Positions 8,795-16,783 of a DNA stretch of 16,783 nt are shown in pieces (the stretch's first letter is position 1; each line of letters begins with the position of its first letter). Source of the DNA: Chloromonas sp. AAM2 (lineage: Eukaryota; Chlorophyta; Chlorophyceae; Chlamydomonadales; Chlamydomonadaceae); assembly GCA_004335635.1 (NCBI GenBank), contig QAXH01005906.1:220-17002 (forward strand), in the 5' to 3' direction. The position numbers were made by a program, and so were the translations under genes. The notes below the pieces were generated by a model, which saw only the letters and a list, made by a program, of their open reading frames with translations, had not been told where the DNA came from and searched no databases.

Positions 8795-11071
8795 TCAAAC
8801 AGGTGATCCAGCTTCGACACTCTGCTTGAGCTTGGCAATGGCCTTGCCTGGGTTCAGACCCTACACACAACAGCAAGGCACGCAGATGCACACTTTTCAC
8901 AACGCCGGCAGGAAAGGCAAGTTAACCAATCCGTTTCAGGACTCCTTATCAGCAGACACATATACCATGGTATTGCCAAATTGCAGCTGTCACACACCCA
9001 AGCAAGGACAAGTCCGTTTGCGATGATACCTGATACCTATCAGAAAGACCTGTGCTGAATACGCGAAACGGCGAGTCCAGCCTACCCTGACTTCACCTAA
9101 CCATCCACCTTGGGCCATCAAGAAGCATGCCATCCTACACCAGCACACACAGACACCAGTCACATTGCCCCGCAGCTCCAGCCCAACTTGACCTACGCCA
9201 CCCACCTTAGGGCACACGCTGGCACAGTTCATGATGGTCTTGCACCGGTACAGCTTGTAGGCGTCGTCTAGCTGCGCGATGCGGTCCGCAGTCGCGTCGT
9301 CGCGGCTGTCGATGACCCATCTGTAGGCCGCCAGCAGCACCGCAGGACCCAGGTACTTGTCGCTGTTCCACCAGTAGGAGGGGCAGCTGGTGGAGCAGCA
9401 GGCGCACAGGATGCACTCGTAGAGGCCGTCCAGCTTACTGCGGCTCTCCTTGCTCTGGTAGAACTCCTTGCCACTGCAGGCCATGGCACGTATGCCAACA
9501 CTGACATCGCATGAGCATCCGGTGCCGAAACCCACGAACCATGCACCATTGCCTGGTAACATTTACGGTCGCTTATGCGCACAGGAAGTCTGTATACATA
9601 TCAGTACTCCCAAAACATGACACTGCGCGGACAATGTTTCAAGGTGTGCGGCATACAAATGTGCAAGGTGGTACTGTACGACATTTTCTTGCCTTCTTCA
9701 GACAACATGCAAACAATCCCGTTGATAGTAATGCTGCATGCTGCTTGTGTAGAGACATGCATCCCGTGTACCTGGACTTTTCCTTCTTCTGCAGGAACGG
9801 CTTGATGCTCTTGTACTGCGCGTAGAAGTTGGCCATGTCCACAACCAAGTCCCTGACCACGAACATGTGCGGCAGGGGGGCCACCTTGCCCACATGGGAC
9901 GGGTCACGATTGACCTTGCACAGGCACGCCAGCGTGTTCTGGCCATCTATGTTCATCGAACAGGAGCCACAGATGCCCTCCCTGCGCGTAACACGTACAG
10001 CACGTGACGTGTCAAAGCCCGCCCAAGGTCTTGATACATACATGTGGCCTAGCTCAGTGTGTTGTACTACTCCTTGTTCAATACTTTTGGCAGAAAACTC
10101 AACTTCAGGCTATCTGGTGATGGGCTCCAACACACCCATGACTCATCAAGGCTATCATCATGTCTTTCCTTGCCCAATCCCAGCCTACTTGCATGATCGC
10201 CCGCTTGCATGAGCAGCTGAAGCTTACCTGCATGATCGCCTGAAGGAAAGCGTCTGATCCTGCTCGTCCTTGATCTTAAACAACACATCCAGCATCATGG
10301 GGCCGCAGTTGTTGATGTCCACCTGGTAGGACGCATACTTGGGAGGATCCTGGGAGTCAGGGTTCCACCTGTGGGCGTGTGTGTGTGTGTGTGAAGGAGT
10401 GTGTGTGCATGTGTGTGTGATGGAAGAAGACAAGCATTGATCTTTCGTGACCTGCTGTGAGCTCACAGTTAGTGCTTTGCTGTTGTTGCTTTGCAGTGTG
10501 GCCTGGCCTGACCACCCAGTTAACCGGGAGCACTCAGCCCTGCTATAGATATGTTCTTCAGGCAAGGCCAAGCAAGGCTTTGATAGCAAACACTCCGTTT
10601 GCACCAAAACTTATGGGTTGAGTGACATGGGTTGTGGTGCACCCAGCATGCTCCACGTTACCCTGACCAGGCAAACACGCCTACAGCAGCGCTTCACCAG
10701 CGCCTGGAGTAACCTACTGACCTATATATCTGGAACTCCTTGTACAACGCTGGCTTGCCTGCGCAGACATGGGCATCGTCGCCATGGGGTGACTACCTTG
10801 GAGTCAAAAGCAAGTAGCTGGTGTGGTGCAGTTGACTACATGGAGTCGTGGCACGGCCGCGTGGCTGGTTCGAGACCAGGAAATGGCCTGCAGGAAATTG
10901 CGGCTCGAAAGCCCTTCTGTGTGTCGGAGTTGCGCCAGACCTACCTGCGGGAGCTGTTTTGGCCGGCGCAGCTAGAGCTTCGCCAGTCGTTGAAATTAGG
11001 TTGACAAGAGCAGGCGTCTGCGGCAAGTTGGGCAAGCATCTCCGTCCAAGCCCGGCAAGAATGGGCAGCAT
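8795..11071 (-). CDS. SDH2: Succinate dehydrogenase iron-sulfur subunit (complex II)
   Basis: This subunit passes electrons from the FAD subunit to ubiquinone in mitochondrial complex II, linking the TCA cycle to respiration. Six exons on the minus strand (11071-10945, 10758-10722, 10368-10228, 9981-9772, 9473-9206, 8860-8795) join in phase through GT-AG introns and give exactly 282 residues, normal for the family. Residues 1 to about 43 look like a mitochondrial presequence ([17 protein letters not shown]). The 2Fe-2S domain has Cys101, 106, 109 and 121, the spacing found in bacterial SdhB. The C-terminal domain has Cys192, 195, 198 and 259 for the 4Fe-4S cluster and Cys202, 249 and 255 for the 3Fe-4S cluster. 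All eleven ligands are present, with [17 protein letters not shown] and [13 protein letters not shown] around them. The start ATG is the first residue of the basic presequence. An in-frame ATG at 11155 would add 28 residues and seems less likely. Confidence 0.96.
10374..10429. repeat. TG-rich microsatellite in SDH2 intron
   Basis: Several interrupted (GT)n runs lie directly upstream, in transcript order, of the exon starting at 10368. On the transcript strand they form a CA-rich tract before the acceptor. Confidence 0.7.
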
Positions 11072-11403
11072 CTTGTTTCTCGCAATCGTAAGTAAGGCGC
11101 TTTCGCGTTGCCCGCGGTTGGAACAGGTAAGATAAGTGTTGAATGAATACTGCAACTGATGTCAAACGCGAAGCTGTGCGACTGCATGCTGCCGGTGACC
11201 AGATTGCCCCCACGAGGCCACGTCGCATGTGACGAGCACATGCTAGTATCCCAGAATCGTCGATGTGTGCGTGGACCAACGCTGGCACACCTGCTCACCT
11301 GAGCCTGTGACAGCAAATGAGAATATTGTACCGATATATTTACCCTTGACACACGCCTGGCACACGAGGCCCAGCACGCACAGCACGGCGCACCTCAGAA
11401 AAA
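11072..11403. promoter_or_regulatory. Upstream region of SDH2 and possibly of the plus-strand ORF
   Basis: These 332 bases separate the SDH2 start (-) from the ATG at 11404 (+). If the plus-strand ORF is a real gene, this is a second divergent promoter in the window. I could not identify a specific promoter element. Confidence 0.4.
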
Positions 11404-12786
11404 ATGCCCAAGCCAAGGCAGCATTACACAACTTCTAGCAGGCCGTCTGCTTTTGAGGTTATGCCCTGGCAAATCAAACAGAGGAAATCCACGAATGAGG
11501 CTGAGAGGGACACGCTCGCTGAACCAACAGCACAACCCTTGCTTTTCCCAGCCAGCCAGCTGCTGCCAACACCAACTCTTCTTGAATCAGCCTCACCAGC
11601 ACACCAGATCAGCCTCATCCTGTCTCCACCACAAGATCGGGACGTGCGTCCACCTGACCAAAAACACGAACCTTGGAGGGCCAAACGTGCACACCCCTCG
11701 TTGCAACCACCACTCAACCAACAACATTCCCCCTCGCCCCAGGATCAAAGCACCACTGCACCAGCACAAGACACGCAGCCGCCACCATCACCAGCCGGCT
11801 CAGATCACCATCCCAGCCACACTTGTGACACTCATGATCTCGATCTTGATCTAGCCTGCAAAGGACTGTTCAACACAGGTGGCACCAGACTCCAACCACC
11901 TCTGGCCCAACCAGCGTCACCATCAACATCTACATCAGCAGACGAAGACCATGACGACGCGTCTCCGCCGAAAAACCCCAAAACCCAGGCTGAGCTGGCA
12001 CGTGCCTGTGATTTTGACGATGATGACGTGGTGCCTGCACCCACAGCACCCGCCCCTAGGAGAACAGGCAGAGGTACTCTCATCAGAGCGCATACACACG
12101 CCATAGCACCAGCCAAAACTTCAACACAGCCAGCAGCTACTAGCATGGAGGCGCCAGCTGCACACGCCGCCCCTTCAACAATGACAGCTGTTACCACCAC
12201 TAGCATCACAGTGGCACGGGGGAGTGCCGCATTTCCAGCCACGACCTCAACACAGCCAGCTACTACAAAGGACGGGACGGAGGAACGAGTCGCTGCAGCG
12301 GGGCGGGACGGCGATGGTGGCCTACTCGCCAGTCCAACCCCATTTCACCCCGACAATACAACAACTGCCTCCATGCCCGCCAGCTCTCACCAAACACGCA
12401 GCCACCATGCTACAGAGCAGACGGCGGCCCTGTATGCCCGGGCTCATGGTCTGAGCGGCAGCTGCCGGCTGGCTGTGCTACCTGGCAGGACCGGTTTGTC
12501 AGGTCATTGTGTGGATGAAGCCTCCCGAGCGTGTGTGGGGATTATGGCCGTGCAGGCGAGTGCAAGGACGGTTGAGCAGGACACACATGGGCAGGATCAT
12601 CGCATACTTCACTTTTTGGACCGTATACGTATGCGTATACGCCGTCTCCCGTCTCACGGACGGGCTAGAAACCACGTGGTGGTTTCCGCACTTTTGATCA
12701 GTATGCTTGCTAGACACTTGTCATTTGCTACAGCGTATCCAGTTTACAGGCAGTTTGCGCCACTTTCACGTGAACTTCATGTTTAA
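11404..12786 (+). CDS. Long Pro/Ser/Thr/Ala-rich ORF, uncertain
   Basis: A 460-codon uninterrupted frame starts at an ATG in a purine-rich context (aaaaaATGCC). The predicted protein is low in complexity and probably disordered. It has Pro/Gln/Ser-rich stretches, an acidic patch (ADEDHDDA and, further on, FDDDDVV), a basic spot (PRRTGRG), and Ala/Thr-rich repeats with the phrase STQPA twice. From about residue 400 the composition changes to Arg-rich and then hydrophobic, and overlaps a cluster of palindromes, so the true coding part may end earlier or splice away. Intronless coding of this length differs from the confirmed genes here. It might be the disordered 5' exon of the plus-strand gene at 13400-15390; no TGTAA was seen on the plus strand between 12787 and 13400. 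The opposite strand also has a long open frame, which lowers confidence. Confidence 0.4.
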   Translation: MPKPRQHYTTSSRPSAFEVMPWQIKQRKSTNEAERDTLAEPTAQPLLFPASQLLPTPTLLESASPAHQISLILSPPQDRDVRPPDQKHEPWRAKRAHPSLQPPLNQQHSPSPQDQSTTAPAQDTQPPPSPAGSDHHPSHTCDTHDLDLDLACKGLFNTGGTRLQPPLAQPASPSTSTSADEDHDDASPPKNPKTQAELARACDFDDDDVVPAPTAPAPRRTGRGTLIRAHTHAIAPAKTSTQPAATSMEAPAAHAAPSTMTAVTTTSITVARGSAAFPATTSTQPATTKDGTEERVAAAGRDGDGGLLASPTPFHPDNTTTASMPASSHQTRSHHATEQTAALYARAHGLSGSCRLAVLPGRTGLSGHCVDEASRACVGIMAVQASARTVEQDTHGQDHRILHFLDRIRMRIRRLPSHGRARNHVVVSALLISMLARHLSFATAYPVYRQFAPLSRELHV

Positions 12787-13399
<613 letters not shown>

Positions 13400-15390
13400 G
13401 CTGGGAGCGCGAGCAGCAGTGGTCACACTTGTGGGGTGGATGACGATGAGGAGATCTACAAGGTTTGTGAGTGAGATTCAGCTCCACACACGTGGCAGGC
13501 CACGTGCTGTGACATGTGATTATTTGCCCTGCTTTAACCGTCTCGTTACTCTCCCTGGGTTTACTCAGCCCTGAAGCACAAGCGGGCCATTGCTGGGGGT
13601 CCAGACTGATATGGCCAAGCTTGCCATTTCACCTCCAGTTATATTGCCATTTCACAGCCGTTTAATTGCCAGTGTAATTGTCATTTCACAGCCGTTCACC
13701 AAGACGGCTCGTGTGTTAGGTTACTAGTCATGATGGTTGAACCTGCTCACTGTCTGATATGTCCATTGCACAAGCTAGGTCTTCCCCATCTAGGAGCCCC
13801 TGCCCAAGTGTCTCTTATTACTGCCGTTCGCCCAATGCTCATCCCAGTGCGTACGTGTGCTTATCTGGTGCTTGTCATGCCGTGCTCGCAGGTCACTCTC
13901 ATTCACTACGACCGACAGAGCCCCAAGGAGCAGCAGGCATACGTGAGTTTACCGCAGGCTTGGCCCACATCATAGACACGCCATGACACGTGCTGTGAAG
14001 TGGTGGTTGTTGGTTTGGTCATTGCTGGCACTTGTTGGCTTGCCACACCTGGCAACCTTGCATGCGGTGTTGCCCCAGGCGCTCTCGATTCTGAACTTCT
14101 TATACTTGGTATGTCTCGTCTCGTGCATGGCTTGCTAGCGTTCGCGCTCGCTGCATGTAGGCCCTCCTGATGTTGTGTGTGTCTTTGTGTGTGTCTTTGT
14201 CGTATCCTTGATCTGAGTTGACTTCCCCATTTTGGTACGCAGGTTGTGAGCACCGGTGGTGACTTGCCCCGTTGGCGCCCCGCGGAGCCCCTGCACCTGA
14301 CCAGGGCAGGACTGGACGCAGAGGATGAAGAAGGGGAGGAGGAGGCGGAGGCGGCAGATGCACACCGGACACGCAAGCGGAGCGACCAGCATACAGTGGT
14401 CGCGGACGCGGGCCAGGTAGGGCACTGAGTGGACGCAAGAGCGCGGGCAGGTGGTTTACTGATACGAATTCTTTTGCCTTTCTCTGTGATGTGCTTTCTG
14501 TTGACCAGCATGCGGTGGCAGAGGCAACTCAGGTAGGGTGCTGAAACTCTCTGAACGGTTTCTGGTCTTGCATTTTGGACTAGTCTGTGTGTGGTTGCAC
14601 ATCACATGGAATGGATGTGGTTTATCCGGTGAGCAAACTTGAATGAGTAAACATGGCTCAGGTGACAGTGTGTTACTGGTTGATGGCAGATACCTGGATG
14701 CTGGCTGGAATGCCAGCTGGCAGCTAGCTGATTGCTGACAGCTATCACTCACTTTAATGAAATGGCTTTTGTAATGCTCTGGCCAGCATGTATGTGGTGC
14801 AGATGACTGTTGCACAATGAGATCCTTGACCAAAACAGTGGACAGCAATGACAAACAATGCTTTTTTTGGGTTTGAATCATGTGGTTGCAGTAGCTCATT
14901 GTGTGCATGCATGCATGCAGGTGTCAGTGCACATGGCCCATGTGACATGGTGTGCATGCATGCAGGTGTCAGTGCACATGGCCCATGTGACATGGTGTGC
15001 ATGCATGCATGCAGGTGTCAGTGCACATGGAGGCGTCGCGCCTGCTGAGCGGCAGTCAGGCCGAGGCCCAGTTGGCGGTGTTTGCTCGCAAGCTGCGGGG
15101 GCGGGACGTGGGAGTGGTGATTGGGGAGATGCGGGTGACGTGGGGCAACCAGCAGGACAGGCCCTAGCAACATGGCATGCAACACGGTATGCAACATGGT
15201 ATGCAACATGGTTGTGGTGGAACTTGCAGTCTGGGAAACAGACAGGTTGGGGGAATGCGAGTGGTGCAGGGCAACCAGCGCCATAGGCCCTAGCCACGTC
15301 ACACAGCTGATTGTTGCGATTTTGTAGGCCACATTCAGGAGGCAGGCACTTCCCTATCTATCGACCTATACAACTTTGTACCAGGAGTAG
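13400..15390 (+). CDS. Unrecognised protein encoded by many small phase-0 exons (5' end open)
   Basis: Exons: 13400-13462, 13892-13942, 14079-14108, 14243-14416, 14509-14532, 15015-15134 and 15328-15390 (ends TAG). Each internal exon is flanked by AG and GT and is a multiple of three bases (63, 51, 30, 174, 24, 120). All junctions are phase 0, so the frame survives throughout. The product reads in order: a Ser/Gly and acidic segment ending DDDEEIYK; VTLIHYDRQSPKEQQAY; ALSILNFLYL; a long segment starting VVSTGGDLPRWRPAEPL with a Glu-rich stretch EDEEGEEEAEAADA and a basic RTRKR; HAVAEATQ; a helical segment EASRLLSGSQAEAQLAVF; and ATFRRQALPYLSTYTTLYQE. I recognise no family. Helical, charged character suggests a structural or complex-forming protein, but that is only impression. 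The start codon is not found and may lie upstream, perhaps in the ORF at 11404. The terminal exon is the least certain. Confidence 0.6.
13621..13700. repeat. Direct repeats of a 19-bp element in intron
   Basis: ttgccatttcacagccgtt at 13644-13662 recurs with one change at 13678-13696, and its first 12 bases also occur at 13621-13632. TGTAA lies between the copies at 13673-13677, which might allow premature polyadenylation inside this intron. Confidence 0.75.
14900..15032. repeat. Tandem repeat copying an acceptor and exon start, three copies
   Basis: Three copies of a 45-49-bp unit end at the real exon starting at 15015. Each has an alternating tgcatgcatgcag tract followed by gtgtcagtgcacatgg. 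The copied exon starts are at 14921, 14966 and 15015. The first two copies continue with cccatgtgacatgg; only the third runs into the exon's coding sequence. Copies differ in the number of tgca units. Confidence 0.9.
15118..15298. repeat. Imperfect direct repeat around the donor of the exon at 15015-15134
   Basis: The end of the exon, its donor and about 35 intronic bases (near 15122-15172) resemble a second block near 15250-15298. Shared pieces are GGGCAACCAGC and AGGCCCTAGC at matching spacing. Identity is about three quarters by eye. Confidence 0.55.
15167..15211. repeat. 12-bp tandem repeat, 3.75 copies
   Basis: The unit gcaacatggtat repeats four times with two substitutions, between the two blocks of the direct repeat at 15118-15298. 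It lies in the proposed last intron of the 13400-15390 gene. Confidence 0.85.
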
Positions 15391-16700
15391 GCCAGTTTCT
15401 TCACGGCGATGGCTTAGGTACCCGCCAAAGAGCTTACATTCACATTCTGGGGCCATTCTGAGCTGATCTGGAACAGGGGTGTGTTTGGGGGGGGTCAGGG
15501 GTGTTAAAGGGTATATGAAGCCTCCCGGGAAAATCGTTTTACAGGCCAATAGCGAGTCAGAAGTAAGATTTGAACATGCCATTGTGACGAGCGCATCGAG
15601 AGCTACACAATGGCAAACTCAAAAGAATCTGGAAACCTGGAAAGCTGGACCCCCCCTTAGGCCAAAAGTGAGTTATAGGTCGGCAAAAATAATAGTGGCT
15701 GCCTCCTGGCCACATTACACATTATCACATGGTGTGGCAACATGGTCAGCGGCCTACACTGAAGCTGGTGTGGATATGCCTGTAGCAAACGTCACTGGAC
15801 CGTTGGCCTGAGGAGCTTGCAGTCAGGGATGATTATTGCAGTTTTGTGGGAAAGCGGGTGGTGTCGGGCAGCAAGGGAGAACTAGTCTGGGCAGCTCTAG
15901 TCTGGGCAGTAGCCTTGAACGATCATGGTGTTGTGGGAGGAGATGACCCTTCCTGAGGCGACGTGAGAAATGTGTGAGGAATCTGTGTATTTGTTGTGTT
16001 ATAGGTTCAGAGAAACAGCCAAGGGAGAGAGCACAGCTCAGTCAAAAGCTGATAATGTTGCACAAGAGAAACTTGCAGTTTTGACGGCATGGTGCATGCT
16101 AATCGGTTCTTGTGGAGGCGTAGTGTAGCAAGCAGGAGTGAATGGAATGGTGAGGGTCAGTGTAGCAAATGCTGGAGCTGAACTTTCATAGTTGCAACAA
16201 TTGGCACGTATTGATGCCGCATAGACAACTGACCGCGCAGCTGTGGTAACAGATGTGTGCATAAACACAGCTGTGACACTGACTATTGGGTATTGGACCA
16301 AATCCCTAGCAATGGCAGCGGCTGTGCTTCTTGAAACTTACGACCTGAAGGCATTCATGCAATGGGCAGAAGCTTGCGTCGGCCTGCACATGACGCGATG
16401 TGAAGCAGGCTGCACCGGACTGTGGATGGGCCTGTTGTGGATGGTCCTTCCTTCTTATGAACCGTTGTGCTAGACCTTGAGCTGCACGTTAAGCTAGACG
16501 ACACCAGTGTTATGCGGTAGATGCAGTGCACGATGCTACTTCTATGTAGGTCTGTGTTTCTTTGAGGTAAGACTCACCTCTTAGGGGAAAAAAGGGGAAG
16601 AATGCTGTTCTCTTTGCTTTTGCTATAATATGAACCACGGTAGCAAATGGCAACTATCAAGACTTGCCATCACGTTATCCATAATCCACGATCCACGAGA
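15391..16700. other. No supported gene
   Basis: Open frames here are short and I recognise no product. A perfect splice-flanked 18-nt segment occurs at 15545-15562. A 13-bp direct repeat, ctagtctgggcag, occurs at 15882-15894 and 15897-15909. A plus-strand frame at 16243-16473 encodes a Cys/Trp/Met-rich peptide without known motifs. A run of G at 15485-15495, A-rich pieces and lower GC than the confirmed exons suggest intergenic or old repeat sequence. Confidence 0.45.
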
Positions 16701-16783
16701 GCAGGCGGCCGAGCCATTCCTGCGGCCTGTCCGAGGGCAGGCGGCCGAGCCATTCCTGCGGCCTGTCCGAGGGCAGGCGGCCG
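16701..16783. repeat. 36-bp tandem repeat array, cut by window end
   Basis: Two complete identical copies (16701-16736 and 16737-16772) and 11 bases of a third run to the edge of the window. The unit starts gcaggcggccgagccattcc and is GC-rich, unlike the AT-richer sequence just before it. The array probably continues beyond the window. Confidence 0.95.

Noticed and set aside
9639..10043. Single ORFs at 8990-9562 and 9639-10043 taken as separate genes
   Set aside because: They are exons of SDH2 read into their introns; joining at GT-AG sites gives one 282-residue protein.
10858..10878. tRNA T-arm-like hairpin (CTGGTTCGAGACCAG)
   Set aside because: It lies in an SDH2 intron, and I found no matching acceptor stem, D-arm or anticodon arm at the right spacing.
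11832..12242. Antisense Ala/Val/Gly-rich ORF
   Set aside because: It mirrors the low-complexity plus-strand ORF and has no start context, splice sites or recognisable motif.
13573..13603. Possible exon after ctcag at 13572 (reads LKHKRAIAGGPD)
   Set aside because: In the phase-0 frame of the upstream exon it gives CCC TGA, an immediate stop; skipping it preserves the frame into the exon at 13892.
16701..16783. CRISPR-like array of 36-bp repeats
   Set aside because: The copies are directly adjacent with no spacers, and the window is eukaryotic nuclear DNA; it is an ordinary tandem repeat.

Overview
The window looks like nuclear DNA of a green alga, most likely a chlamydomonadalean chlorophyte. 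Short coding exons are split by GT-AG spliceosomal introns rich in TG/CA runs. The ribosomal-protein genes start with plastid-type targeting peptides, and TGTAA, the usual green-algal polyadenylation signal, lies downstream of the recognisable stop codons. There is no bacterial operon structure, so ORFs read without splicing are mostly meaningless. I assembled the genes below by joining exons by hand.

Layout. (1) 1-2555 holds no firm gene; there is one weak antisense candidate exon at 1490-1713. (2) 2556-3583 (+) is the front part of a spliced gene whose exons resemble a START lipid-binding domain; its 3' end is unresolved. (3) 4385-6961 (-) is a nuclear gene for plastid ribosomal protein L13 (uL13), with the first coding exon unresolved. 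(4) 7310-8084 (+) is a complete three-exon gene for plastid-type ribosomal protein S15 (uS15), divergent from L13. (5) 8795-11071 (-) is a complete six-exon gene for the succinate dehydrogenase iron-sulfur subunit (SDH2), convergent with S15. (6) 11404-12786 (+) is a long Pro/Ser/Thr/Ala-rich ORF of uncertain status. (7) 13400-15390 (+) is an unrecognised gene built of at least seven small exons, all phase 0. (8) 15391-16783 has no supported gene and ends inside a 36-bp tandem repeat array.

How the genes relate. L13 and S15 are both parts of the plastid ribosome and are transcribed away from each other across at most about 350 bp, so they may share regulation. SDH2 acts in mitochondrial complex II and the TCA cycle and is only a neighbour.

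The most unusual signal is a recurring form of local duplication. In two places in L13, and again in the 13400-15390 gene, a 3' splice site plus the start of the following exon has been copied just upstream. The two L13 copies keep the reading frame, so they could yield longer protein isoforms or mark exon birth or decay.
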